DNA of 64,000 bases from Mangrovimicrobium sediminis (GCF_004745945.1 NZ_SRLE01000005.1:310001-374000), one strand, 5' to 3'. Shown: positions 18,471 through 28,174, counted from the stretch's first letter. A program made the numbers and translations. The notes: generated by a model not told the origin, from the sequence alone.

Positions 18471-19106
18471 ATGAACATGAAACAAACCCTGCGCGTGGGC
18501 GTTGGCGGCCCGGTCGGTTCGGGCAAGACGGCCCTGCTGCGCGCCCTGTGCGCAGCACTGCGCGAGACCTACAACATCGCCGTGGTCACTAACGATATCT
18601 ACACCCGTGAGGACGCCAATTTCCTCACCCGGCACGAGGCGCTGCCGGCGGACCGCATTTTGGGTGTCGAGACCGGCGGCTGCCCGCACACTGCGATTCG
18701 CGAGGACGCCTCGATGAACCTCGCCGCCATCGACGAGCTGCAGCGCCGCCACCCGGGGCTGGACGTGGTGTTTGTCGAAAGTGGCGGCGACAACCTCTCC
18801 GCCACTTTCAGTCCCGAGTTGTCCGACCTGACGCTGTACGTGATCGACGTCTCCGCGGGCGACAAGATTCCGCGCAAGGGCGGCCCCGGCATTACCCGCT
18901 CCGACCTGTTGATCATCAATAAGACCGATCTCGCCCCGCTGGTGGGCGCCTCGCTCGAGGTGATGGACCGCGATGCCCGCACCATGCGCAAGGAGAGGCC
19001 CTTCGTGTTCTCCAACCTGAAGTCCGGCGAGGGGCTGGAATCGATCATCGATTTCATCGTCAGCGAGGGCATGCTGCCGGAGCGCGAAATCGCCGCGCTG
19101 GGCTGA
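18471..19106 (+). CDS. ureG: Urease accessory GTPase UreG
   Basis: A 211-residue SIMIBI GTPase. The P-loop [10 protein letters not shown], the nickel-binding CPH motif (C71, H73 in GCPHTAI), the [11 protein letters not shown] block and [11 protein letters not shown] are all present. GTP hydrolysis drives nickel delivery to the UreABC-UreDF complex. It begins after CGGAGGAAGAGC, 12 bp downstream of ureF, and is the last gene of the urea island. Confidence 0.97.
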   Translation: MNMKQTLRVGVGGPVGSGKTALLRALCAALRETYNIAVVTNDIYTREDANFLTRHEALPADRILGVETGGCPHTAIREDASMNLAAIDELQRRHPGLDVVFVESGGDNLSATFSPELSDLTLYVIDVSAGDKIPRKGGPGITRSDLLIINKTDLAPLVGASLEVMDRDARTMRKERPFVFSNLKSGEGLESIIDFIVSEGMLPEREIAALG

Positions 19107-19261
19107 GTTGCGAAACGCGCCTGGCCCGCGGCGCGGCCTGCCGCCCGGTACGGAAGGTGGAAATGAGCGCCTTTTCACAAAAGTACAATGTGGTGTAGGG
19201 GCAGGGGCTGGCTATGGTTTACACTCGGCGCTGGTAAGGCCACGAGGAGTTCGAGCCGAAC

Positions 19262-21700
19262 ATGGGCTGGTCTCCCGCAGACATTTCACTACTCGCCGTC
19301 GAGGTGCTGGCAGCGCTGGCACTGCTCGTGCTCTGGCTGGGCGACCGCCAGCGCTCGTACACCCTGTGGTGGGCGATCTCGCACCTGACGCTGCCGGTGC
19401 CGGCACTGCTTATTGCCCTCGCCAGCGGCCAGGACAATCCGTCCCTGCCGGTGGCCTTCGCCCTCTGCGTGGTACTGGCGACGCAGTCGGCGAGCCTTAT
19501 GGCAGGTGTGATCAGCTACCGTACCGGGCGTTTCCGGCTGCGTCCCCATCATGTCTTGCTGGCCATTGCCGGGCTTTCGGCCTTCTTCTTCTCGGCCTAC
19601 CTGTTTGCCGGCAACATCGGCGCCAGGCTGGTGATGGTCGGGGCCATGGCGCTGGCGTTGATGGCCTCCGCCGCCCTGATGTGGTCACTGGGGCCGTTCG
19701 AGCGCATTGCGGCGGGATGTTTCGCCCTGCGCGGTTCGCTGGAAATCGGCCTACTGGCCATGACCGTGCTGGGCCAGCACCATTCCACCTGGTTCACCCA
19801 CTTCCTCGGCTTCAACGGCCTCATTGCCATTTCCACGATTCTGGCGCTGCTGATCGCCGCCTACCAGCGTTCCCTGCAGCGCCTGCGCGCCCAGTACCGA
19901 TTCCTGGAGCTGTCGCAGGAGATGGCCGGGCAACTCCAGGGGCTCTCCGATGAGAGCAGCCTCGCCGAGCGCGCCCTGAATGTAATTGTCACCCGGCTCG
20001 ACTGGCAGCACGGCCTGTTCTTCCGCCCTGTCGATGCCTCGATGAGCGAGTTGGTTCCCCTCGCACAGCTGGGCCATTCCATGCAGCGCCAGGCGCGTAT
20101 CGGCCATCCCATGCGCCCCCCGCAGGACGGCCTGATCAGTCTCGCGCTGCACTCGCGCAAGGTCTGCCACAGCGCGGCATTGCGCGATGACCCGCGCGCC
20201 TCGCCGAGCTACAAGACCCACCCACTGGTGGAGATCAACCCGAGCATGGTGGTGATTCCGGTCACCCATGACGACCAGGTGCTGGGCGTGATCCTGCTGC
20301 GTGACAACCGCTACCGGGAACTGCCCGCGGAGGAATTGCGCACCCTGGAGAGCCTCGGCCAGGTCATTGGCGTCAACGTCGCCAACGCGCGCAACCTCAA
20401 CGAACTGGCGCACCGGGCCAACCACGATACGCTGACCGGGCTGGGCAACCGCGCCGCCCTGCACGACTACCTGGGCGCAGGCACCCACCTCAGCTGCGCC
20501 GTGATGCTGTTCGACCTCGACCGCTTCAAGCAGGTTAACGACGCCCTCGGGCACGCGGTGGGGGACAAACTGCTGCGCGCCATGGCCGACCGCCTCGGCA
20601 ACTACCTGGTCAGTTTCCCGGCCCGGTTGTTCCGCCTCGGCGGGGACGAGTTCGTGATCATCCACGCCCTGGAGAAGGAGGCAAGCCAGGAGGATGCATT
20701 GCAGCTCGCGCGTGACTTGGCGGAGGTGATCTCGCAACCGATCGAGGTCGGGGAACTGAGCCTGCGCATGTCCGCCTCCATCGGTGTCGCGCTGGCGCCG
20801 GCGCATGGCGACAACAGCCACGAGCTGCTGCGCTGCGCCGACGTGGCGATGTACTACGCCAAGCAGCGCGGCACCGGGGTCGCGCTCTACCGGCGCGACA
20901 TCGACGCCTACAAGCTCGAGGACCTCACCCTGCTGGCGGCAGTCAGTGAGGGGCTCGAACAGGACCAGTTCGTGCTCTTTTACCAGCCGATCATCGCCAT
21001 CGACAGCGGCGACATCGTCGCCTGCGAGGCGCTGATCCGCTGGTACCATCCGGTGCGCGGGCTGATCGAGGCCAAGGACTTCCTGCCGCTGATCGAGACC
21101 ACCGACCTTATTCGCGAGCTGACCCACCGCGTGGTGGAAACGGCCATGGCCGACATGCAGCGGCTGCGTGCCCGCGGTATCGATTTCCGCGTCTCGCTGA
21201 ATCTCTCCGCGCGCAATATTCTCGACCCGGCATTGCCGGCGTTCGTGGCGGAGACCGCGCAGCGCTTTGGTATCGATCCGTCCACGGTGCAGCTGGAAAT
21301 CACCGAGACCATTCTCATCAAGGACCCGAGCTCCGCCGGCAAGGTGCTCTCTGCCCTCGCCGAGGCCGGCTTCACCCTCGCCCTCGACGATTTCGGTACC
21401 GGGTATTCGTCGATGGCTTACCTGGCGCGCTTCCCCATTCACATGCTGAAGATCGACCGCTCCTTCGTGCACGCGATGCTGCACCACGCGCAGAGCCGCG
21501 CCATCGTCGAGACCACCATCGCCCTGGCCCGCGGCCTGGGCCTGGAAGTCACTGCAGAGGGTGTTGAGCACGACGGGGAGGCGGATCTGCTGCGCAACCT
21601 CGGCTGTGATTACGCCCAGGGCTACCTGATTGGCCGGCCGATGCCGGAGTCGGAGTTGCTCTCGCGCTGGTGGCCGCAGGATCGCGCCAGCACCCGCTAG
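19262..21700 (+). CDS. Membrane-anchored GAF-GGDEF-EAL cyclic-di-GMP enzyme
   Basis: An 812-residue protein. The first ~200 residues contain about seven hydrophobic helices, then a coiled-coil linker, a GAF-like domain (~220-375), a GGDEF domain with intact GGDEF at 460-464, and an EAL domain with EAL at 589-591, LEITET, DDFGTGYSS and EGVEH. Both catalytic halves keep their signature residues, so it could make and degrade cyclic di-GMP. No RxxD inhibitory site is seen before GGDEF. The upstream 155 bp after ureG hold no gene. The membrane part is MHYT/MASE-like in layout, but I cannot name the sensor. Confidence 0.9.
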   Translation: MGWSPADISLLAVEVLAALALLVLWLGDRQRSYTLWWAISHLTLPVPALLIALASGQDNPSLPVAFALCVVLATQSASLMAGVISYRTGRFRLRPHHVLLAIAGLSAFFFSAYLFAGNIGARLVMVGAMALALMASAALMWSLGPFERIAAGCFALRGSLEIGLLAMTVLGQHHSTWFTHFLGFNGLIAISTILALLIAAYQRSLQRLRAQYRFLELSQEMAGQLQGLSDESSLAERALNVIVTRLDWQHGLFFRPVDASMSELVPLAQLGHSMQRQARIGHPMRPPQDGLISLALHSRKVCHSAALRDDPRASPSYKTHPLVEINPSMVVIPVTHDDQVLGVILLRDNRYRELPAEELRTLESLGQVIGVNVANARNLNELAHRANHDTLTGLGNRAALHDYLGAGTHLSCAVMLFDLDRFKQVNDALGHAVGDKLLRAMADRLGNYLVSFPARLFRLGGDEFVIIHALEKEASQEDALQLARDLAEVISQPIEVGELSLRMSASIGVALAPAHGDNSHELLRCADVAMYYAKQRGTGVALYRRDIDAYKLEDLTLLAAVSEGLEQDQFVLFYQPIIAIDSGDIVACEALIRWYHPVRGLIEAKDFLPLIETTDLIRELTHRVVETAMADMQRLRARGIDFRVSLNLSARNILDPALPAFVAETAQRFGIDPSTVQLEITETILIKDPSSAGKVLSALAEAGFTLALDDFGTGYSSMAYLARFPIHMLKIDRSFVHAMLHHAQSRAIVETTIALARGLGLEVTAEGVEHDGEADLLRNLGCDYAQGYLIGRPMPESELLSRWWPQDRASTR

Positions 21701-21775
21701 GGTTCACCGTCCTCGCAGCGCGCCGGCCTCCCTGGTCAGCGCACCGCGCATTCCCCGAGGTCCGCCAGACTGCGT

Positions 21776-22714
21776 TCAGCCTTCGTCCAGCAGGTAGCGC
21801 AAGGCGATGGCCGCGGCGGAAGTGCGGTTGTCGACCTCGAGCTTGCGAAAAATCTGCTCGAGGTGCTTGTTCACCGTGCGCGGGCTGGTATCGAGAATCT
21901 GCCCGATCTCCCGGTTGGTCTTGCCGTTGCCGATCCAGAACAGCACCTCGGACTCTCGCTCGGTGACCGGCAGGTGCAGGCGCAGACGCTCTGCACCGGA
22001 GGGGGCGCGACCGTCAATCAGCTTGAGCATGATCTCGCCGCTGCCGGATCGCCGCACCATCTTGACCTGCAGGGGATACTCCGGCGTCTCCAGCGGCAGG
22101 CCGTGTCCATCCTGGGGGTCGAAGCCCAGCCAGCGGCGCAGTTGCGCGGAGAACTCGTCACGCAGCCAGGCGTCGTCCAGGCCGGCGCGCCGGAACAGGT
22201 CGTGGGTCTGCGGTGTGGCCCAGAGCAGGGCGCCGTCGCCGTTGATGCTGAACAGGTGCTGGCCGGTGGAGTCCAGCGCCAGTTGCGCGCTGTGCTTGAG
22301 CTTGGCGTTGGCCAGGTGGACGCGCATGCGCGCCACCAGTTCGTCGATGCTCACCGGTTTGGTCAGGTAGTCGACGCCGCCGGCCTCCAGGCCGCGCACG
22401 ATGCTTTCGGTGTCCGCCAGCCCGGTCATGAAGATCACCGGAATTTCGGCCAGCGAGGGGTCGAGCTTGAGCTGGCGGCAGGTGTCGAACCCGTCCATGG
22501 CGGGCATGATCGCATCGAGCAGGATGATGTCGGGCCGGATCTTGCCCGCGATCGCCAGTGCCTGGCGGCCCTCCAGCGCGATCAGCACGGTGTAGCCCTG
22601 TTGCTCCAGGGCGTCGTTCAGCATACTGAGGCTGTCCGGGGAATCGTCCACGACCAGTACCACGCCCTGCGATTGCTCCACTGTGCTTTCCCTCTCATCC
22701 ACCATCGCCAGCAT
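21776..22714 (-). CDS. Response regulator, receiver plus LuxR-type HTH
   Basis: A 312-residue regulator. The receiver has the acidic pair DD at 23-24, phospho-acceptor D67 (LLDAIMP) and a TKP lysine motif. A middle PAS-like segment follows, then a C-terminal LuxR/FixJ HTH (TERESEVLFWIGNGKTNREI...SPRTVNKHLEQIF). The ATG at 22714 overlaps the stop of the upstream sensor kinase gene (ATGA), so kinase and regulator are translationally coupled and are very likely cognate. The architecture matches regulators paired with transporter-type sensor kinases such as CrbR. Confidence 0.92.
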   Translation of the reverse strand: MLAMVDERESTVEQSQGVVLVVDDSPDSLSMLNDALEQQGYTVLIALEGRQALAIAGKIRPDIILLDAIMPAMDGFDTCRQLKLDPSLAEIPVIFMTGLADTESIVRGLEAGGVDYLTKPVSIDELVARMRVHLANAKLKHSAQLALDSTGQHLFSINGDGALLWATPQTHDLFRRAGLDDAWLRDEFSAQLRRWLGFDPQDGHGLPLETPEYPLQVKMVRRSGSGEIMLKLIDGRAPSGAERLRLHLPVTERESEVLFWIGNGKTNREIGQILDTSPRTVNKHLEQIFRKLEVDNRTSAAAIALRYLLDEG

Positions 22715-25700
22715 CAAGCCTCACTCCCTGTAAGCAATTTCACGATCTCTGAATAGCGCATCTGGCGCGCGAGTTGCGCCAGGTGCTCCAGTGCCTGCGG
22801 TGGCAGTACGCCACCCTGTTGCAGTTGTTCCAGTTCTTCACTCACCCCGCGGGAATAGCCGATTTCGGCGAAGGCGCGCAGGCGCGAGGCGCCCGCCGCA
22901 GCGGTCGGGGAAATGGCTTCCACGCTGGTGCTGGCGGGCACCGGCGGCTCGGCGGCCGCATAGGTCCAGGTCAGCTCCAGCAGCCTGGACAGCTTGTCGG
23001 TCAGGTCGGACAGGCGAATCGGCTTGACCATGTAGGCGTCGTGGGCCGCCTGCGGATCGCCGGTCGCACGGCGCTCCTGGGCGTCGGCGGAGACCATGAT
23101 GATGGGCGCGGTGACGCCGCGCTGGCGCAACGCGTGCGCCAGTGACAGCCCATCCATGCCGGGCATGGTGACATCCAGCAGGAATGCGTCGGCCTGCGCT
23201 GTCGCCAGCAGCGCCAGACAGGCCTGGCCGTCTTCCGCCTCGAGGATGTCGAAGCCGAGCGGTCCGAGGTAGTCGAGCAGCAGCGCGCGATGCGTGGCCT
23301 CGTCATCGACGACCACCAGCGTGCGCCGCCGGCCGAGGAAGCCGGTGATGGTCTGGCTGCCCGCCGCCTGCGCCAGTTCGCCGTCGAAGCTGTTGAGCAT
23401 CAGGCTCAGCGTGAAAGTGCTGCCTTTGCCGACCTGGCTGAGCACCTCGAGATCACCGCCCATGATTTCCGAGAGCAGTTTGACGATGGTCAGGCCCAGG
23501 CCCGTACCCGCAACCTCCGGGCTGCCGCTGTTGTGGGCGCGCTCGAAGGGACGGAAGATGCGCGGCAGGTCGGCTTCGCTGATGCCCACACCGGTATCCG
23601 TTACCGAGATCTTGGCCACCTGGCTGCGATAGCTGATGCGCAGCAGCACTTCGCCGCTGTGGGTGAACTTCACCGCATTGGACAGCAGGTTGATGAGTAT
23701 CTGGCGCAGGCGCTTGCCGTCGGTGTGCACGTAGCGGGGCAGGTGATTGTCCGCAAGGTAGCGAAACTGTATGCCCTTGCCCGCCGCCTGCAGGCTGAAC
23801 ATGTTGACCAGTTCGTTGAGCATCGACTGCAGGTCGACCTTGTCGCGGTGGATTTCCAGCTTGCCCGCTTCGATACGAGAGATATCCAGCAGGCCCTCGA
23901 TCAGGTCGGCGAGATATTCGCCGGAACGCCTGACGATGGCGATGGAATCCCGGCGGTCCGCGGGTATGCGTTCGTCCCGGGCGAGGATCTGGGCGTAGCC
24001 GAGAATCGACTGCAGCGGCGTACGCAGTTCGTGGCTGATACCGCTGAGGTAGCGGCTCTTGGCGTCGTTGGCCGCCTCTGCCAGCTCCTTGGCGGTCTGC
24101 AACTCGCGGTCCGTCTGGCGGTGCGCCTCGATCTCCTCGAGCAGCAGTCGCGTCTGGCGCGCGGTTTCCTCGTGGGCCACGGCGCGGCTTTCATGGGCGA
24201 GCAGGAACAACCAGGCGATCACCCCGAACACAATCAGTAGCAGGAAAAACAGCGTGTTCAGCAGGCGTTCCAGGGTCGCCGCGATGACCGGGTCCTGGGG
24301 GTCGATGTGGTAGTAGGCGAGCGACAGCATGCCCGCGTTGGCCAGCGAGATCAGCGCGAGTATGCCGAGAAACCGACCGAGGCGGCTGTCGATGGAGCGC
24401 AGCGCCTGCTGCGGTAGCAGCTTGCCGAGGAACTGCATCACCTGGGTGGAAAAACGCGCGTCGCTCTTGCAGCTGTCGTAGCAGCGGGAATCCAGGGTGC
24501 AGCACAGTGAGCAGATGGGGCCCTGGTAGGCCGGGCACTGGCTCATGTCCTCGGTTTCGAAGTGGTTCTCGCAGATCACACATTCGTGCTCGCTGCGTGC
24601 CAGGAGGTTTTCGTCCTGGCTGCGCGCGATGTAGTAGCGCCCCCGCGTCAGCAGTGCGATCAGGGGGGCGGTGACAAAGGTGCAACCCAGCGTGATGAAG
24701 TGAGTGAGTGCCGCGGGGGTGGGGCCGAAGGCGCCCAGCAGGCAGAGCATGCCGGCCAGCGTGGCCAGCAGCATGGAGCCCACGCCCACCGGATTGATGT
24801 CATACAGGTGCGCGCGCTTGAACTCGATGAAAGGCGGGCTGAGGCCGAGCTTCTTGTTGATCATCAGGTCCGCGCTGAGGGTGCCGAGCCAGCTCACGGC
24901 GATGATGGCGAAGGCGGAGAGGATGTTTTCCAGCGCGCGGTAGATACCCAGTTCCATCAGCAGCAGGGCGATGGTGACGTTGAATACCAGCCACACCACA
25001 CGTCCCGGGTGGTTGTGGGTCAAGCGGGAGAAAAAGTTGGACCAGGCGATGGAGCCGGCGTAGGCGTTGGTCACGTTGATCTTGAGCTGCGAGATGATCA
25101 CCATGACGCCGGCGAGCACCAGCGCCACGGTAGGCGAGTTGGTCAGGTAGCCGTAGGCGACCATGTACATGTGCGTGGGGTCGGCGGCCAGTTCGCCGTC
25201 CAGGCCCTGGCTGACAGCCAGCCAGGCGAGGAAGGAGCCGAGCAGCATCTTCGGGATACCGATAAAGATCCAGCCCGGTCCGGCTGCGATCACCGACAGC
25301 CACCACCGTGTCTTGCCGGTCTGTTCCTGCGGCGGCAGAAAGCGCAGGTAGTCGACCTGTTCACCGATCTGCGCCATCAGCGCGAACAACACGGCCGCTG
25401 CACCGCCGAACAACAGGATGTCGAACTGCCCGCCGCGCGCGGCAGCCGGGCCGCTGCCGGGGAACTCCACCCAGCTGCCGATATCCGCCGCCTCGCTGCC
25501 GACGATGGCAACCAGCGCCAGCACCTGTAGGCCAACCCACAGATACTGGGTCCCCACCTGGAAGCGGGAAATGAAAGTAATGCCGTGGGTGACGATGGGG
25601 ATCACCGCCACGGCACACAGGATGTAGCCGATCGACGGGGGGATACCGAACAGTGCCTTGAGGGCCATGGCGAGTATCGCCGCCTCGATGGCGAAGAACA

Positions 25701-26085
25701 GGAAGGTGAAGGAGGCGTAGATCAGAGAGGTCAGGGTGGAACCTAGGTAGCCGAAGCCCGCGCCGCGGGTCAGCAGGTCGATGTCCACGCCGTACTTCGC
25801 CGCGTGGTAGGTGATCGGCAGGCCGGTCACGAAAATCACCAGGCCGACGGTGAGCATCGCCCACAGCGCGTTGGTAAAACCGTAGCTGAGGGTGATGGCG
25901 CCGCCGATGGCCTCGAGGGCCAGGAAGGCCGCCGCGCCGCCCAGCGCCGTGGTCGCCACCACCCAGGGACTGAAACGCCGCGCGCGCTTGGCGGTAAAGC
26001 GCAGGGCGTAGTCCTCCAGCGTCTGGTTCGCCACCCACTGGTTGTACTGGCGGCGGGTGCGGAAAATTTGCTGCGTTGGGCGCAT
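22714..26085 (-). CDS. NCS1-family transporter / hybrid sensor histidine kinase fusion
   Basis: A 1123-residue fusion. Residues ~1-490 are a full-length 12-helix NCS1 (purine, cytosine, allantoin, hydantoin) permease-like domain. A cysteine-rich segment follows (residues ~501-538, beginning CVICENHF and including ICSLCC), then further hydrophobic helices (~570-640), HisKA with phospho-acceptor H685 (SHELRTPLQSILGYA), an HATPase domain with DTGVGI and GTGLGL, and a receiver with phospho-acceptor D971 (LLDVTMPGMDG). The last ~60 residues form a helical tail without an HPt histidine motif. By analogy with CrbS (SLC5-type sensor kinase), the permease part is the likely ligand sensor or a transporter-sensor; the ligand is unknown. 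Confidence 0.88.
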   Translation of the reverse strand: MRPTQQIFRTRRQYNQWVANQTLEDYALRFTAKRARRFSPWVVATTALGGAAAFLALEAIGGAITLSYGFTNALWAMLTVGLVIFVTGLPITYHAAKYGVDIDLLTRGAGFGYLGSTLTSLIYASFTFLFFAIEAAILAMALKALFGIPPSIGYILCAVAVIPIVTHGITFISRFQVGTQYLWVGLQVLALVAIVGSEAADIGSWVEFPGSGPAAARGGQFDILLFGGAAAVLFALMAQIGEQVDYLRFLPPQEQTGKTRWWLSVIAAGPGWIFIGIPKMLLGSFLAWLAVSQGLDGELAADPTHMYMVAYGYLTNSPTVALVLAGVMVIISQLKINVTNAYAGSIAWSNFFSRLTHNHPGRVVWLVFNVTIALLLMELGIYRALENILSAFAIIAVSWLGTLSADLMINKKLGLSPPFIEFKRAHLYDINPVGVGSMLLATLAGMLCLLGAFGPTPAALTHFITLGCTFVTAPLIALLTRGRYYIARSQDENLLARSEHECVICENHFETEDMSQCPAYQGPICSLCCTLDSRCYDSCKSDARFSTQVMQFLGKLLPQQALRSIDSRLGRFLGILALISLANAGMLSLAYYHIDPQDPVIAATLERLLNTLFFLLLIVFGVIAWLFLLAHESRAVAHEETARQTRLLLEEIEAHRQTDRELQTAKELAEAANDAKSRYLSGISHELRTPLQSILGYAQILARDERIPADRRDSIAIVRRSGEYLADLIEGLLDISRIEAGKLEIHRDKVDLQSMLNELVNMFSLQAAGKGIQFRYLADNHLPRYVHTDGKRLRQILINLLSNAVKFTHSGEVLLRISYRSQVAKISVTDTGVGISEADLPRIFRPFERAHNSGSPEVAGTGLGLTIVKLLSEIMGGDLEVLSQVGKGSTFTLSLMLNSFDGELAQAAGSQTITGFLGRRRTLVVVDDEATHRALLLDYLGPLGFDILEAEDGQACLALLATAQADAFLLDVTMPGMDGLSLAHALRQRGVTAPIIMVSADAQERRATGDPQAAHDAYMVKPIRLSDLTDKLSRLLELTWTYAAAEPPVPASTSVEAISPTAAAGASRLRAFAEIGYSRGVSEELEQLQQGGVLPPQALEHLAQLARQMRYSEIVKLLTGSEA

Positions 26086-26422
26086 GTCCGGGTCAGTGTG
26101 TCCGCTCGAGCTGCCGTGATCGGTAGGGGCCTGTGACGGCTAACGTGCAGCAATTAGTATGCCAGTGGCGCGCGTATCACAGACTATCGCCGGCAGTATC
26201 CCAACCTGCGCGGGCGAGCGCCAATACGTCATTTACCCCCTGAGGCGGCAGCGCCCTGTGCGCGGTGATACTTTCGCATTCCTTTCGTGATAAACACAAA
26301 ACCCTTTCGTGAGGACTCTCGGGCTGTCCGGTGAAAAGCTGTAGGTGTGTGACCGGGGCCGTCCCGGCCCACCTTCCGCAGTCGTTTTTTAACTACCTAC
26401 TTCACTGGTCGAGGGAAATATC
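26086..26422. other. Divergent intergenic region with phased CTTTCG repeats
   Basis: This 337-bp gap separates the minus-strand sensor-kinase operon from the plus-strand beta-propeller gene. No gene is seen. At 26271, 26282 and 26304 the hexamer CTTTCG recurs with starts 11 and 22 bp apart, i.e. on the same DNA face; the last two copies extend to CCTTTCGTGA (26281-26290 and 26303-26312). They lie about 110-150 bp upstream of the propeller start and are candidate regulator sites. Confidence 0.55.
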
Positions 26423-27529
26423 ATGAGTCGAATAATCCGAGTTATCTGCCTGCTCCTGGCGTTGCCGCTGGGTGCCCAGGCTGTCCAGGCCGCCCCCGGT
26501 GGGGCGGCGACCGCCCGTGTGTTCAGCATGACCAACGCGCCGGCGGGCAACGAGATCCTGATGCTCTCCTATACGCCGGGCAGCGGGCTGGTCATGAACG
26601 GCAGCGTCGCCAGCGGCGGTGCGGGCACCGGCGCCGGCCTCGGCAACCAGGGCGGCGTCGTGCTCAGCGACGACAATCGCTGGCTGTTCGCCGTGAATGC
26701 CGGCAGTGACAGCGTCTCCGTGTTCCGCGTGCTGGACACTGGCCTGCTGCTGGTCGATACGGTGGCTTCGGGCGGCAGCCAGCCGGTCAGCGTTACCACC
26801 TTCGGCGACCTGCTCTACGTGCTCAACGCCGGCAGCGACTCTATCGCCGGTTTTCACATCGGGGTGACCGGCCAACTGACGGCCCTGCCCAACTCGGTGC
26901 GCTACCTCAGCGGTGCGGGCACCGGTCCTGCCCAGATCAGCTTCAGCCCCTGGGGTGACGCGCTGGTGGTTACCGAGAAGGCGACCAACCTGATCACCAC
27001 CTTCGTCGTCGCGGGCGGCCTGCCCGGGAACGCGATCATCAACGCCTCGGTCGGCGCCACGCCGTTCGGCTTTGGTTTCGATCGCTTCGGCCACCTGCTG
27101 GTCACCGAAGCGGCCGGCGGTGCGACGGATGCCAGTTCCGTGTCCTCCTACGAGTTGAGCGCCGATGGCAGCCTCGCAGTGCTCGACGCCGCGGTGCCCA
27201 CCACCGAGAGCGCGGCCTGCTGGTTGCTGACCTCGAAGAATGGCCGGGTGGCGTTCACCACCAACACTGCATCGCAAAGTATTTCCGCGCTGCGTGTCGG
27301 TCGTTCCGGTGAACTTACCCTGACCACCGAGGACGGGGTCGCCGCTTCCACCGGTGCCGGCAGCTCGCCGATCGACCTGGCCATTACCGGCAGCGGCCGG
27401 TTGATGTTCGCCCTGAGTGCCGTGGACGGTTCCATCTCCGCCTACGGTGTGCGGGCCAACGGCACCTTGTCGCCGCTGACCGGCGCCACCGGCCTGCCCA
27501 CCGGCATGAACGGACTGGCGGCTTTCTGA
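26423..27529 (+). CDS. Secreted lactonase-family beta-propeller protein
   Basis: A 368-residue protein with a signal peptide (MSRIIRVICLLLALPLGAQA) and repeated blade motifs such as DNRWLFAVNAGSDSVSVF and TTFGDLLYVLNAGSDSIAGF, as in the seven-bladed 6-phosphogluconolactonase/YncE-like fold. It is therefore likely periplasmic or extracellular. Enzymatic lactonase activity is not established for many such proteins. It follows GAGGGAAATATC and ends before a convincing hairpin terminator. It is divergent from the NCS1 sensor-kinase operon, so it may be one of its targets; this is inference. Confidence 0.78.
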   Translation: MSRIIRVICLLLALPLGAQAVQAAPGGAATARVFSMTNAPAGNEILMLSYTPGSGLVMNGSVASGGAGTGAGLGNQGGVVLSDDNRWLFAVNAGSDSVSVFRVLDTGLLLVDTVASGGSQPVSVTTFGDLLYVLNAGSDSIAGFHIGVTGQLTALPNSVRYLSGAGTGPAQISFSPWGDALVVTEKATNLITTFVVAGGLPGNAIINASVGATPFGFGFDRFGHLLVTEAAGGATDASSVSSYELSADGSLAVLDAAVPTTESAACWLLTSKNGRVAFTTNTASQSISALRVGRSGELTLTTEDGVAASTGAGSSPIDLAITGSGRLMFALSAVDGSISAYGVRANGTLSPLTGATGLPTGMNGLAAF

Positions 27530-27554
27530 TCCACCGCGTAAGCTGGTTCTCCAG

Positions 27555-27587
27555 CGCCTGCTGCCTCGACGGCGGCAGGCGTTTTTC
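27555..27587 (+). terminator. Intrinsic terminator after the beta-propeller gene
   Basis: An 11-bp stem with one G-T pair (CGCCTGCTGCC at 27555-27565, GGCGGCAGGCG at 27571-27581), a 5-nt loop and a TTTTT tail at 27582-27586. Confidence 0.85.
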
Positions 27588-27606
27588 CATTGCGGGAGGA
27601 GCTGGC

Positions 27607-28167
27607 ATGAACAACACAACAAAAGCTGCACGCGCCGCTGCGCGGTTTTCCGGCGTTCCGGCCCTTTTATTGCTGGCCTTTTCTTTGCTGGTTCCGGTCG
27701 CCCGGGCGGAAGTGCTGGGCGTCAATGTCGCCGGATTTGCGCTGCGGGTCGAGGCGGTAGCTCCGGTGCCGCTGGAGCAGGCCTGGACGCAACTGGTACA
27801 TCCCGAGCGTTGGTGGAACCCGGCGCACACCTGGAGCGGCGACCACGCCAACCTGTCACTTGCGCTCACCGCCGGCGGTTGCTTCTGCGAGCGGGCCGAA
27901 GGGCTGGACGTGCAGCACATGGTCGTCAGCCAGGTGCGCCCGCAGCAGAGCCTGGTCATGCTGGGCGGGCTGGGGCCCCTGCAGGCCATGGGCTTGAGCG
28001 GCGCCGCCAGTTTCGTACTGAGCGCCACGGATGACGGCGGAACCCGACTGGTCCACGAGTACCGGGTGAGCGGCTATGCCGCAGAGGGGTTTGCCCAACT
28101 GGCACCGATTGTCGATGCGGTGCAGCAGGGGCAGGTGGACCACTGGGCGGCGAGCCTGACACCCTGA
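27607..28167 (+). CDS. Secreted SRPBCC/START-like protein
   Basis: A 186-residue protein with a signal peptide (ending near VARAEVLG) and a polyketide-cyclase/SRPBCC-like fold suggested by VPLEQAWTQLVHPERWW and the late LVHEYRVSGY strand. Such folds bind hydrophobic ligands; a secreted version is less common than the cytoplasmic form. It starts at an ATG after GGGAGGAGCTGGC and stands alone between a terminator and the convergent sensor kinase gene 7 bp away. No specific ligand can be proposed. Confidence 0.75.
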   Translation: MNNTTKAARAAARFSGVPALLLLAFSLLVPVARAEVLGVNVAGFALRVEAVAPVPLEQAWTQLVHPERWWNPAHTWSGDHANLSLALTAGGCFCERAEGLDVQHMVVSQVRPQQSLVMLGGLGPLQAMGLSGAASFVLSATDDGGTRLVHEYRVSGYAAEGFAQLAPIVDAVQQGQVDHWAASLTP

Positions 28168-28174
28168 TCGCAAC

